A DNA stretch of 39,664 nt from an uncultured Clostridia bacterium (GTDB lineage Bacteria; Bacillota; Clostridia; TANB77; CAG-508). Positions within the stretch are counted from its first letter, which is position 1; each line of letters begins with the position of its first letter. The position numbers and the translations under genes were made by a program. The notes beneath the pieces were generated by a model. That model had not been told where the DNA came from. It worked only from the letters and a program-made list of their open reading frames with translations, and did no database searches. This document shows, one piece after another, positions 9,009 to 18,334 of the stretch. The stretch covers positions 1 to 39,664 of the forward strand of contig CALXCB010000008.1 of assembly GCA_944386695.1 (NCBI GenBank), given 5' to 3'.

Positions 9009-9671
9009 TTAAAAGGTGTTACTACCATTATTATCAATCTCTCCAAGGTTTTCTAAATTAATAGCATCAGCTAAATAAAGTAAAGGTTTGTCAAATGCAA
9101 AAGTATGATTATCATAGTCCATATGTAAAGCTAATAAACTTTCATTTTCCACTACTGTCCCTTCATCTTCAAAACTATTATTTACAGTAACAATATATAT
9201 ACTGATACTCCCTCTCTCACTATATTTATCTATTTGTTTAATAGAAAATTTATTTACATCTTCAATATATGGACAATAATCTAATATATTTTCTGCATTA
9301 ATTACTTCTCCTATATCACTCCCTGTTTCTATATAACCATCTGTTAGCATCCCAACAAGATTACTTTTCAATTCTTCATCATCTGTCATATTTGCTTGGT
9401 ATATATTTTGTGCAAATTTATTAACAACCTGACTGACTTGTTCATATTCATTTGAAGAACTTTCAATACGATTTAAATTCAATTTTTCTGCAACTTCTTC
9501 ATCTTCCATATCATAAGAAATATCTGATAAATCATACCTAAATGTGTCTTCTTTTTTATCATAATAATTATCTAATCTAGATATAATAAAATAAACTAAC
9601 AAAATGCCAATAATAATTAATATTACCTTTCTGCCATTCTTATTAAACCATAATTTAAATTTATTTAACAT
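9009..9671 (-). CDS. single-pass membrane protein with VirB8/NTF2-like ectodomain (one unit)
   Basis: About 220 aa. I choose the ATG at 9671 because GGAG lies 6 nt before it; an ATG 12 nt upstream overlaps that GGAG. Seen: a short basic cytoplasmic tail, one transmembrane helix (about 15-32), an acidic spacer and one alpha+beta domain (about 80-205) with the helix-helix-turn-long-strand pattern of NTF2-like/VirB8-TcpC periplasmic domains. VirB8-type proteins are core assembly factors of type IV secretion systems. The family assignment rests on topology, predicted fold and context, not on a clear sequence motif. It is the last gene of the T4SS operon before the cargo gene. Confidence 0.5.
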   Translation of the reverse strand: MLNKFKLWFNKNGRKVILIIIGILLVYFIISRLDNYYDKKEDTFRYDLSDISYDMEDEEVAEKLNLNRIESSSNEYEQVSQVVNKFAQNIYQANMTDDEELKSNLVGMLTDGYIETGSDIGEVINAENILDYCPYIEDVNKFSIKQIDKYSERGSISIYIVTVNNSFEDEGTVVENESLLALHMDYDNHTFAFDKPLLYLADAINLENLGEIDNNGSNTF

Positions 9672-9712
9672 ATTTAACTCCATTTCTTAGTTAACAAATA
9701 TATAACTTATTA

Positions 9713-10891
9713 TCATTTTTTAGAATTAACTCTTTTCCCTATGTCTCCAGCTGTTTTCTTTACACTTCTATATGCCATTTTTATTGATACTATAATTGCT
9801 ATAATTAATAAAATAACTATAAAAAACATATAAAAAGGTGCATTGGTTACTAGATTTGGCTTCGTTTGTATTAATAAATAGTACAAAATACCAACAATTG
9901 GTCGTAGAAGTAACAAATAAAGTAATAGCTTAAACCAATCTTTTATATACCCCCTATTTCCGTAAATTTTATCAAATGCACTTACCAATATTACAATAGG
10001 AGCTATCGCTATAAGAACAGCAACTAATAACATTCTAATTAAAAACACTACATATATAAATATTTTAAATATTGTTAATGTCATTCCACATATAAAATTC
10101 GTTATATTCTCTACAGCATTATCTTTCCAGTCATACTGAGTTTGAAACATCAAAGCTCCTTCTATATTTGTTGTAAAATAATATGCATCTGTTGTATCGA
10201 TATCAGCCTCATCTGGATTTTCTTCTCCACCTAAATCGGCAACATATATAACAATAGAATCACTACTAACAGGATTAGACGTTGCTATATTATTAATTAT
10301 TCCTGAGAAAGATATAGATAAATTTATAATAAATGCTATTAAAGCTAATAAAATAACAGAAAGTATCCATTGTTCCACAAGGCTTTTTTCTCTTTGTCTT
10401 TTTCTAGGGTTTCCATTCCCTCCTAAAACTGCTCCTCCCATTGGCATAATTGTTTTATCTTTACTACTTATAGAAGCTGAAACTAAAACTACTGCCATAT
10501 ATATTAGTAAAGTTAGCATACCTGCAGCTGCTATGTACAAAGAAACTCTAAAAAATGTTCTTACAAAAGATGCAATCGTTCCCCATTCAGTATTAGATGA
10601 ACCTGCTGATAAATCAAAAAAATTGATATTTAATAATCCATATACTCCATCATTATTATATAAAATAGGTTCTATTGTAGTTCTTATATTAGGAACTTCT
10701 ACATAATCTTTTAACAATGACGAATCTATTAAAATATCATAGTCTTCTGGTTCACCATCTTCTTCAACTGTATGATAATTAATCATTTCTTTTACTTCTT
10801 CAATTGTATATGCAAAAACATTATTGCTTAATTGGCATATAGCCACAATAATTAAAATACTTAATAAAATTATTTTTTTTATTTGCTTCAT
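9713..10891 (-). CDS. VirB6/TrbL-like polytopic T4SS membrane protein (paralogue A)
   Basis: 392 aa: a signal peptide (cleavage near NVFA-YT), a short exported domain, then five or six transmembrane helices. It shares a block order with the two other VirB6-like proteins here: an N-F-FDL/FSV/FDI segment, an aromatic FxRxxF helix, the LTLLIY helix, a charged cytoplasmic loop, a second helix pair, an exported strand followed by TNIxG, and a final helix with an AP-I-V core. VirB6/TrbL proteins form the inner-membrane channel of T4SSs. It has the shortest exported N-terminal region of the three. It lies 20 bp downstream of the two-unit NTF2-like gene. Confidence 0.7.
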   Translation of the reverse strand: MKQIKKIILLSILIIVAICQLSNNVFAYTIEEVKEMINYHTVEEDGEPEDYDILIDSSLLKDYVEVPNIRTTIEPILYNNDGVYGLLNINFFDLSAGSSNTEWGTIASFVRTFFRVSLYIAAAGMLTLLIYMAVVLVSASISSKDKTIMPMGGAVLGGNGNPRKRQREKSLVEQWILSVILLALIAFIINLSISFSGIINNIATSNPVSSDSIVIYVADLGGEENPDEADIDTTDAYYFTTNIEGALMFQTQYDWKDNAVENITNFICGMTLTIFKIFIYVVFLIRMLLVAVLIAIAPIVILVSAFDKIYGNRGYIKDWFKLLLYLLLLRPIVGILYYLLIQTKPNLVTNAPFYMFFIVILLIIAIIVSIKMAYRSVKKTAGDIGKRVNSKK

Positions 10892-10915
10892 CTATATGCC
10901 ATCCTTTCTTCATAT

Positions 10916-11803
10916 TTATTCATCATATACTCCATGTCCTGTTATTTTAAATTGCATAACAGCTGTTTCAATAATATTGTAAGAATAATTATTTTGATCT
11001 ATACACATATATTCAACTTCTGTATCACTTTCATAATATGGCTCTAAGCAATATACTATTTTTATATTTTCAAAAATTTGCTTATTATTATTAACATATT
11101 GTTGAAATTTATCTATACTATTAAAATAATCTTTCTTATAATCGTCACCTAAATATTCATATGCCATATTAATATTAGTGTTAATTAATATTGACCAATA
11201 GTTCAGATAACTATTTAATATCTCTTCTGTAGTCAAATTTACATATTTACATTCTTTAGCTTTGTCTTTATCAAGTTTTTTATTATATTTACTTAAATCA
11301 ACTGTACTAATATCTGTTATATTATTATCTATATTTTCTACCTCATAAATCATCTCCGTAAAATCTATATATACAACAAAATTTAAATAATTTACTGTAT
11401 TATTAGAATCTACCCTCATTGCTCTAGCAAGATATTTCTGCATAGTGCTTTTTTCAGTATGATACTCATACATTTTAATTATATACAATTTTGTATCAGT
11501 TTCTTTAATATTTAAATATTGTTCTATACAATCTTGTACTGTATAGAAAGAAATTTTATTTGTTACTTCTATTAGAGTATTATAATCAAGAACTTCAAGT
11601 TCTTGCTCTCCATCTTCCGTTTCCCTAAACTGAACAGTATTATTTACTGTTTCATTAGTATCTGTAATTTGATTATTCTCATTCTGAGATAGTGTAGCTA
11701 TATCATTATTAACACTTCTAGTTAACAAAAAAATTAAAACAATTAACAATATAACTAATATTACAATTCCAACTATTATTATAGTTTTCGTATTTTTTTT
11801 CAA
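10916..11803 (-). CDS. single-pass membrane protein with two NTF2-like ectodomain units
   Basis: 295 aa starting at a TTG codon with a strong GGAG ribosome binding site (AAAGGAGAAAATTTTG). One transmembrane helix (about 7-29), a Thr/Asn-rich linker, then two alpha+beta units (about 80-160 and 190-290). Each has the leading helix, a short hydrophobic strand and the long beta hairpin typical of VirB8/TcpC-like NTF2 folds. The second unit carries an aromatic Y-L-x-x-D-Y motif. Inferred role: an exported scaffold component of the T4SS. No catalytic signature was seen. Confidence 0.5.
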   Translation of the reverse strand: MKKNTKTIIIVGIVILVILLIVLIFLLTRSVNNDIATLSQNENNQITDTNETVNNTVQFRETEDGEQELEVLDYNTLIEVTNKISFYTVQDCIEQYLNIKETDTKLYIIKMYEYHTEKSTMQKYLARAMRVDSNNTVNYLNFVVYIDFTEMIYEVENIDNNITDISTVDLSKYNKKLDKDKAKECKYVNLTTEEILNSYLNYWSILINTNINMAYEYLGDDYKKDYFNSIDKFQQYVNNNKQIFENIKIVYCLEPYYESDTEVEYMCIDQNNYSYNIIETAVMQFKITGHGVYDE

Positions 11804-11830
11804 AATTTTCTCCTTTCCGGTCTCTTTATT

Positions 11831-13831
11831 TTACGGAGCTCGCCATACTTGACAATTTTTGCTCAGTGATTGTTGATGTGTTCTTGGTTCTCCCGTAGGC
11901 GCATCCCCGTCACCAGATGTTACACATGTTCTTTCATCATAAACTTTACCATTTCCTGCATAAATCATTACATGCCTACTTGCATTTCCTACCGTATCAT
12001 ATTGTACTAATACATCTCCTGGCTTAGCTTGACTCCAATTTGTTATATTCCCCGTAACCTTCGTCCATCCTGCATTTCCTAAAATCGTTGGGTAACTCTG
12101 TACTGCATTAAATCCTGTTCCTATTTGCTCTTTAGTCAATAGCCCTGAGTGATATAATACAGCTCCTACATATGTACCACAACATGCTATATTTTGTGTG
12201 TTTAATGCATATTCTACATCTCCTGATAAGCCATCTAAAGAATAATGCATATTTCGATCAAGCCATAAGTCCATTACAGCTTCACATGAAGCTATTATAT
12301 CTTGGTTTCCTCCTACAGAAATAGTCCCTGTTGAGTTTGATTCTGGATTTAAGTTGTACATTACAGTAGATTCTTCATTATTTAAGATATGGTTTTCAAA
12401 AAAAGTACTTATTGAATTCCACACATTTCTAGTAACAGAACCCATTGCACCATTAAATGTATCTGCTTCCTTATCTTCAGCACTTGTTCCATTAGCTTCA
12501 CCATTATTATTATTATATGTAGTTATTCCAAAATACTCATCTATGCCATTTGCAATACCTGTAGCTAATTTTTTGTGATAGTCAGGATCATTTAAATCTT
12601 TATCATCACTTTCTACCATAAAATTTCCACATTCTAGATAAGCCAAAGGTATTTCTGTCCAATTAATTTGCGGCAAACACTGTGCCGAATTACTTCTATT
12701 TCCCTTTCCTACTGCCAGTCTAGTTTCAGAAACTACACAATCAGATAATTTCATAATTTCATCATATAACCTGTTATCAGTCTCATCTAAAAAGCCTTTA
12801 GATTTACTATTGGGGACAACAGCAAATGGTCCATCTCCAGCTCCTTCAGCATCATCGCAGTGAATTATTATTGCTATATCTGCACCACTCTCATTTGCAT
12901 CTACAGCCCTTTCTGCATTATTCAAGGTACACTCATTTGTCGTCCTAAGCATTTTTACAGTATAACCTCTACCTTCCAACTCACTTTGTGTTGCTTTAGA
13001 AATTTGTAAAGCTAGTTCATATTCTGCTTTACCTGAAACATGACTAACCGCTCCAGATGTAGCCCCTGTTGAGCTTTCTTCATTAGATGTAGGTGCTATT
13101 TTAGATGTTTTTGTAATATTTCCCCCTGATTGGTGACCTGCTGCAATATATACAGTTTTTCCTGCTGCAGTAATATTATTATTTCCTGCTATTCCTTCTG
13201 TCGTAGAATCAAATGAAAATCCTCCATTCGATCCATCTATAGATGATATTATGTTATCTCCGTTTGGTCTAACTATACAAGTAACTGTATAATCTCTATT
13301 AAAAGATATCGGGCCCTGTTCTTTTATACATTTGTTTGTTGTTGTAGTATCTGCACATATATAAAAATAATTTTTACCATTCTGTTTTTTAGCAAATATA
13401 CCTATAGTATTTCTAAATATTACACAATCTCCAGCCTGTAAATCTTTAACGTCTTTTAGTTGTTTATTTACTACTATCCATTCACAATTTTTTGTGTTTT
13501 TTTGATATGCAGCTTTTACCTGTGAACCAGGTGCATCCCTATGATTTAACCAAGTTCCTTCTTTCAAAAAGCCTGCTGCTTGAAAAACCAAAGATACATA
13601 CCCACTGCATGACAATTTTTTTAATTTGCGTGCTTCTGCAAAAGTATTTCTACTGGAACCCATTTCATATTTCCAACCTTCTTTTTTCATCAATCGTAGT
13701 AATTCTTCCGCTTTATTACAAACAATTATTCCGCTATTAGTTGCTCCATATGATTGTCTTGCGTTAAGCATTATTATACATGATACTATAATTAATATAT
13801 ATATTAATATTTTACCTATTTTATTGATCAA
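11831..13831 (-). CDS. secreted three-domain wall hydrolase: NlpC/P60-like, Amidase_3, NlpC/P60
   Basis: About 666 aa. I choose the TTG at 13831 because AGGAGGTGAT ends 4 nt before it; an upstream GTG lies inside that site. Residue numbers follow this start. Order: signal peptide or anchor (to about 30); an NlpC/P60-like domain (about 40-190) with Cys75 in SCSGYV; a zinc N-acetylmuramoyl-L-alanine amidase (about 225-440) with expected ligands His233, Glu270, His324 and catalytic Glu400 in ECGN; and a second NlpC/P60 domain (about 510-666) with Cys551 in CCGTYV and His620 in RHVMIY. In the first domain the usual catalytic His is replaced by Thr142 (TIGIF). It should open peptidoglycan for the T4SS, the role of VirB1-type enzymes. 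Confidence 0.85.
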   Translation of the reverse strand: MINKIGKILIYILIIVSCIIMLNARQSYGATNSGIIVCNKAEELLRLMKKEGWKYEMGSSRNTFAEARKLKKLSCSGYVSLVFQAAGFLKEGTWLNHRDAPGSQVKAAYQKNTKNCEWIVVNKQLKDVKDLQAGDCVIFRNTIGIFAKKQNGKNYFYICADTTTTNKCIKEQGPISFNRDYTVTCIVRPNGDNIISSIDGSNGGFSFDSTTEGIAGNNNITAAGKTVYIAAGHQSGGNITKTSKIAPTSNEESSTGATSGAVSHVSGKAEYELALQISKATQSELEGRGYTVKMLRTTNECTLNNAERAVDANESGADIAIIIHCDDAEGAGDGPFAVVPNSKSKGFLDETDNRLYDEIMKLSDCVVSETRLAVGKGNRSNSAQCLPQINWTEIPLAYLECGNFMVESDDKDLNDPDYHKKLATGIANGIDEYFGITTYNNNNGEANGTSAEDKEADTFNGAMGSVTRNVWNSISTFFENHILNNEESTVMYNLNPESNSTGTISVGGNQDIIASCEAVMDLWLDRNMHYSLDGLSGDVEYALNTQNIACCGTYVGAVLYHSGLLTKEQIGTGFNAVQSYPTILGNAGWTKVTGNITNWSQAKPGDVLVQYDTVGNASRHVMIYAGNGKVYDERTCVTSGDGDAPTGEPRTHQQSLSKNCQVWRAP

Positions 13832-13852
13832 AACTATCACCTCCTATTCTCA

Positions 13853-15217
13853 TTAATTGATTGCAAATGCTATTTTAAAGTCTGCATCATTTAACAATGT
13901 TACTGTTGCCGTAATTAGTTTTGATTCATTATTATTGTTTGCATTAGTTATTGTAACCGTATATTGATATACATTTGATGATATCACAATATAATCATCA
14001 AAATCATATAAATTTGTGTCATAAAAATTTTCTTTTACAAAATTTTCAAAATCCTGTAAATTTGGATAATAATTATTTTTTTGCACCGAATTTATTTTAC
14101 TATACGAAAACTCATAGTTTTTGTCATTTATACCCTTAAAAAATCTATCTATACAATATTTGGCTTGGACATTTGGCATACTTGAATTATATATTCTTAA
14201 ATATTCCGGTAATACTGTTGAATATGTATCAAATAATATTGTATAATTCAATAAAGTTGTTGCATTAAATATATAAGATTTACTTGTATTTGTTATTGCT
14301 GTATATTGTATATAATCCTCATTATCTTGTATTTGATATTGAGTTATCTCTTCCTCTAGTAAATTTTTTTCATTAGCAAATTGTATAAAATTATCAATTG
14401 TTGAAAAATTAATGTTTCTATACTCCTCATTTATACAATTATATAAATGCTGCATATCATATCTTAAATCAAATTTATATCTCTTAAAAAATTCTATTAT
14501 TGTTTTTTCATCATCTATATTATCAAAAATAAATTTATTATTACTATTATTCTCTATAGGCGATACATTATTTATTGCTACTGTATCTCCTTCTTTTAGG
14601 TTTGAATAATTTTTATTAGCTAAATATTCATACGGATACACTGAAAAAGTCATATTATCTATATCTGTTTTTATAAGCAATACTTGATTTTCTATATTAC
14701 TATTTTCAACTGTATTTCTTATTAATCTAAAATACACTAAATATAAATTTTTTGTTTCATCTATTTGTTGGGAATAAATTTCATCTATACAAAACTCTGG
14801 ATTATTCATTCCATTATATAAACTCATAACATTTTCATTATTGATACCAAGTGTCTCTTTTGCTTCTGTATCAATTATATTTAATGCATTATCTATTGAT
14901 CTAATATTGTAATATGATGTAATAAATTGCTTTACCAAGAAATATAAATCATCACTTTCATCTATTACAAGATTTGAAATTTTTTGTTCTTCTTCATTAT
15001 CTGAATTTTCTTCATTGTTTTCCACTGTTTCATTCATTATCCTATTTACATATGCATCTTCTGTAATAATATTGTTTTCTCCTATATTCATATTATTACT
15101 ATTCACTTCTGGCTTACTAGAATTATTTATAGATAAAATTAATATTATAATTAAAACTATTGCTATAATTAATATAATTATTGATAACTTTAAAATTTTT
15201 TCTTTTTTATCTTTCAT
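13853..15217 (-). CDS. single-pass membrane protein with three tandem NTF2-like ectodomain units
   Basis: 454 aa: a cytoplasmic Lys-rich tail, one transmembrane helix (about 9-30), an acidic Asn/Glu linker (about 35-82), then three repeats of similar size and predicted fold (about 88-205, 235-345 and 350-454). Each unit begins with a helix holding an F-x-x-x-Y/F-K or R pattern, continues through a helix ending in a FxxF/FVK-type segment and closes with two long beta strands. This matches VirB8/TcpC-like NTF2 domains in tandem. It has more units than its neighbours, so the units probably multiplied by duplication. An AAAGGGAC site precedes the ATG. A structural role in the T4SS is inferred. 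Confidence 0.5.
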   Translation of the reverse strand: MKDKKEKILKLSIIILIIAIVLIIILILSINNSSKPEVNSNNMNIGENNIITEDAYVNRIMNETVENNEENSDNEEEQKISNLVIDESDDLYFLVKQFITSYYNIRSIDNALNIIDTEAKETLGINNENVMSLYNGMNNPEFCIDEIYSQQIDETKNLYLVYFRLIRNTVENSNIENQVLLIKTDIDNMTFSVYPYEYLANKNYSNLKEGDTVAINNVSPIENNSNNKFIFDNIDDEKTIIEFFKRYKFDLRYDMQHLYNCINEEYRNINFSTIDNFIQFANEKNLLEEEITQYQIQDNEDYIQYTAITNTSKSYIFNATTLLNYTILFDTYSTVLPEYLRIYNSSMPNVQAKYCIDRFFKGINDKNYEFSYSKINSVQKNNYYPNLQDFENFVKENFYDTNLYDFDDYIVISSNVYQYTVTITNANNNNESKLITATVTLLNDADFKIAFAIN

Positions 15218-15232
15218 ACATTGTCCCTTTCT

Positions 15233-15760
15233 TTAGGTTTCTGTAATTTCTATGTCATTATTATTTAAATCAATAGTTGTAATTATCCTCGTATTACTTG
15301 CATCATTTAGAATAAATCTGATTGCTATTCTATTATTTTCTTGATCGATTTGATGTATATCATATTGAACACTTGTTGCTTCAACTAAACCATGAAAATA
15401 CATATATTCTTTAATTTTTTTTATGAAATTATCTTTATCTACAATTTTCTCAGTTACTTCATTAGGTAAATTTACAATTTCGATATGAAATTTGTTCAAG
15501 TCATCTTCACTGTATTTTGCCTCTCCTGTTTCATCTTCTTCATTAAACACATCGAAATTTTCATAATCATAATCTTCGTCTTCATCATTATTTACAGACG
15601 AATTACTTTCTGCCGTAATATTAGAATGTGTTGTGCTATTACCTAATACCATGCTATCATCACCTATATTTATTATTTTAAATATTAAATATATTAATAG
15701 TACTAAAAATATTATTAACAATACAATTAATATTGATAAAAATAGTTTTGTTCTACTCAT
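15233..15760 (-). CDS. small single-pass exported T4SS-locus protein
   Basis: 175 aa with a cleavable-looking or anchoring hydrophobic helix (about 6-28), a very acidic Asp/Glu/Asn-rich linker (about 45-85) and a compact alpha+beta domain (about 88-175) of a helix followed by three strands. It resembles a shortened version of the NTF2-like ectodomains encoded next to it, but I cannot assign a family. AAAGGAG lies before the ATG. It is tightly packed in the operon, 11 bp from the C39 gene and 15 bp from the three-unit gene, which implies a shared function. Confidence 0.6.
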   Translation of the reverse strand: MSRTKLFLSILIVLLIIFLVLLIYLIFKIINIGDDSMVLGNSTTHSNITAESNSSVNNDEDEDYDYENFDVFNEEDETGEAKYSEDDLNKFHIEIVNLPNEVTEKIVDKDNFIKKIKEYMYFHGLVEATSVQYDIHQIDQENNRIAIRFILNDASNTRIITTIDLNNNDIEITET

Positions 15761-15771
15761 AAATTACTCCT

Positions 15772-16452
15772 TTATTCAAATATCCAATAATTTTTAGCAG
15801 CTTGATTTATTTCTTCTTTTGTAAATGTTGTGTTATTATACCCTGCATCTCCATTATGTTCTTTGTTCTCTGCATTAGATTTGTTTGGATCTTTCACTGA
15901 TATTCCTCCACTATTGTCTATAGATGCTAAAACAATAAAATGTCCTCCATTTGTAAATAATCCTGGACCTTGTGATGAAATAACTAAATTTCCTTTTTGT
16001 AATGCTGATACAACATCATCTATACTAGTAGTTTCTCTCACTGTGCAATTAAGTTGAAAATGTTCTGCTGCTGCTGCAAAGTATGACCAAGATGTACCTG
16101 CTCCAGATACATAATATGAATTTCCACACCATTCTATTGCATCTTTTGGAGTTATATTTCTCCCTAACAATTTAGTAGCTACCATCGCAAAAGAAGTAGG
16201 ACCACAACCACAAGATGCAATAGTTCCACTACCATATGAAACATCACTATAATCATTTTGGTAATATTGTACAAAATCTCCAGTAGTTGTATTTGCACTT
16301 GAAATATTTGATGCTGCCTGCACCTCTGATGGATCTATTATACCAACTTTAGTTAATATTAAAATTACACCTACTATAAGCATTATAATTACTGCAAAAA
16401 AACTTGCTACCTTTATAACTGTTTTTATTGCTTTTAATTTTTTTAAAATCAA
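15772..16452 (-). CDS. membrane-anchored papain-like peptidase, C39-like
   Basis: About 226 aa from a TTG at 16452, chosen because AAAGGTGAT ends 4 nt before it; the GTG 9 nt upstream lies inside that site. Seen: a basic N-terminus, one transmembrane helix (about 15-35) and an exported cysteine-peptidase fold of the C39_2 type. The catalytic Cys is in the CGPTSFAM motif (about Cys83), His171 is in GGHF and Asp188 is in VKDPN. C39-like enzymes cut peptides, often leader peptides or wall cross-links, but this one faces outside rather than being part of an ABC exporter. It could process pilins or exported T4SS substrates, or cut wall peptides. Its substrate is unknown. Confidence 0.75.
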   Translation of the reverse strand: MILKKLKAIKTVIKVASFFAVIIMLIVGVILILTKVGIIDPSEVQAASNISSANTTTGDFVQYYQNDYSDVSYGSGTIASCGCGPTSFAMVATKLLGRNITPKDAIEWCGNSYYVSGAGTSWSYFAAAAEHFQLNCTVRETTSIDDVVSALQKGNLVISSQGPGLFTNGGHFIVLASIDNSGGISVKDPNKSNAENKEHNGDAGYNNTTFTKEEINQAAKNYWIFE

Positions 16453-16489
16453 TTTTATCACCTTTAATAAAAAATATATTTATTATTTT

Positions 16490-18316
16490 TTACCCTTGAC
16501 CTGCATTTAATTGTTGAGATTGTGGCATACGGATAAATACTCCTCTTGGCATTGTATTATTATCTCCATCTTTTTGTTTTTCTTTTAATTCTCCTGCCGC
16601 TGTTTGAATATCTTGTCTTGTTTGCTCTTGCATTCTGGCTTTATGAATTTCATAATAACTTGCATTTTTATATTCCTCATGTCTTAATCTAAAGTTTTCG
16701 TCATCTGCTTTACTTTGTCTTCTTAAAATCTGTTGATACATGTCTTCTTTCTTTCTACCATTTTTTCTAAATTCTTCCTTTAATAATTTTGCTCCTTCTT
16801 CCCCTAATATTTCTTCTGCTCTTTCCGGATTTGCTATAATTTCTTCTTTTATTTGTTCTTCAAGTTCTTCTAATTTTTCGTCTTGCTTTTCTCCTATTAA
16901 TTTATCTCTTTCTTCTTCATATTCTTTCTCAAAATCTTCTAAAGCTAAACCTTCCCTTGCTTCGACATTTTCCCTAGCTTTTTGTTCTATTTCTTTCATT
17001 TCACCTTCACTTAATTCTCTTGCAGGATCATCTTGGAAGTTTTCATTAAGAAAACTATTAAAATGTTCAGACGCTTTACTTGTTTGACGTAATATATTAT
17101 TTAAAGAATTCATATTAGCATTATCTAAATTCATTCTTGAATCTGCTTTTTCCCTAGCTAGTATTCTCTGGTTTCTATCTCTACCTGTCCTTAATTCATT
17201 AACTCTATTTGCTACCTGTGTCATTTGTGCAGCACTTAATTCTGGCACATTTCGAACCATCATTCTGTATAATTCATCATAATCATTTTTTCTTCTATTC
17301 GCATCTAAACTATATATATTACTATTTCCAGATGCCAACAAATCATTTTGTCTTACTCTGTTTATTGTATATAATTTTGCCTTTTGTCCTCTATTTAAAG
17401 AACTATTTGCTGGATCTGAATATACATTTCGTAATCCCATCATGACTAATTGTTGGTTTGTATTAGCCAGATATTTCTTATTTGCATTCATTCTATATCC
17501 TGTAATTCTTTGTAATTGCATATCATTTAAAGTTACTCCTACATTTGAAACATAACCTCCAATCATAGGATAAGCATTTGATCCCATTGCTGCAGCTAAC
17601 ATTTTCATTTTAGTTTCTTTAGGTGCATAAAAATTTCCTGCTACTAAAGTTTGCACTCCTGTAATACGTTTAGGTGTAAGGTTTCCCATATTTAAAGTAC
17701 CATATGGGGCAGCAATTCTTGCAGTTCCACCATTCATTGTTGTATAAGATTCCCCAGGTTGGTTCATACTTAATCTTCCTCTATTAATGTAATTTCTACT
17801 ATTTTCACCTTGAAGAAATTGAGGTTTACCACCAACTGTTTGATTTAACAAATTACCAGCTGACTGATTAATATCTCCTTTTAATCCCGTAGCTCTTGTA
17901 AAGACAGCTGCTCCTCCCTGATAAATTGGTCCTGATATTTTTTTAGCTTTGTTTTTTACTATTTGTCCATTCTGAACCTGGTTGGCTGATTCAATCATTG
18001 TATTTAAAGCAACTCCACCCATAGGTGCATTTGCTGTAGATGCCATTCGTATAGGGTTAAATACTCCAATTTCTGCATTTTTCATTTCTGCAGGCAAATG
18101 CCTGTTATTTTCAATCTCTGGGTTATCAATAGGATCATTATCTGATTTTTTAACTTTAGAATTATTTTCCCCATTTACTTTATCTGCTAAAAATCCTATT
18201 GCACCAGCAGCTCCTGTTAAAGAAATATTTGGTTGTACAAAACTTCGAAATACCGAAAATATAGCTTTTATTCCTATTGCTGCTGCAATCGCATATAAGA
18301 TTATACCTATTATCAT
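16490..18316 (-). CDS. membrane-tethered coiled-coil protein of the T4SS locus
   Basis: 608 aa: one N-terminal transmembrane helix (about 1-23), a Gly/Asn/Ala-rich low-complexity region (about 30-250), a basic middle and a very charged Glu/Lys/Arg coiled coil (about 400-580). There is no signal cleavage site, so the bulk should be cytoplasmic. It lies 18 bp downstream of a VirB6-like gene and has its own perfect AGGAGG. In many Gram-positive systems the VirB6/TrbL protein carries a long hydrophilic C-terminal tail; this gene may be that tail as a separate protein. This is inference from position and composition; no family recognised. Confidence 0.6.
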   Translation of the reverse strand: MIIGIILYAIAAAIGIKAIFSVFRSFVQPNISLTGAAGAIGFLADKVNGENNSKVKKSDNDPIDNPEIENNRHLPAEMKNAEIGVFNPIRMASTANAPMGGVALNTMIESANQVQNGQIVKNKAKKISGPIYQGGAAVFTRATGLKGDINQSAGNLLNQTVGGKPQFLQGENSRNYINRGRLSMNQPGESYTTMNGGTARIAAPYGTLNMGNLTPKRITGVQTLVAGNFYAPKETKMKMLAAAMGSNAYPMIGGYVSNVGVTLNDMQLQRITGYRMNANKKYLANTNQQLVMMGLRNVYSDPANSSLNRGQKAKLYTINRVRQNDLLASGNSNIYSLDANRRKNDYDELYRMMVRNVPELSAAQMTQVANRVNELRTGRDRNQRILAREKADSRMNLDNANMNSLNNILRQTSKASEHFNSFLNENFQDDPARELSEGEMKEIEQKARENVEAREGLALEDFEKEYEEERDKLIGEKQDEKLEELEEQIKEEIIANPERAEEILGEEGAKLLKEEFRKNGRKKEDMYQQILRRQSKADDENFRLRHEEYKNASYYEIHKARMQEQTRQDIQTAAGELKEKQKDGDNNTMPRGVFIRMPQSQQLNAGQG

Positions 18317-18334
18317 TTTCCATAACCTCCTTTA

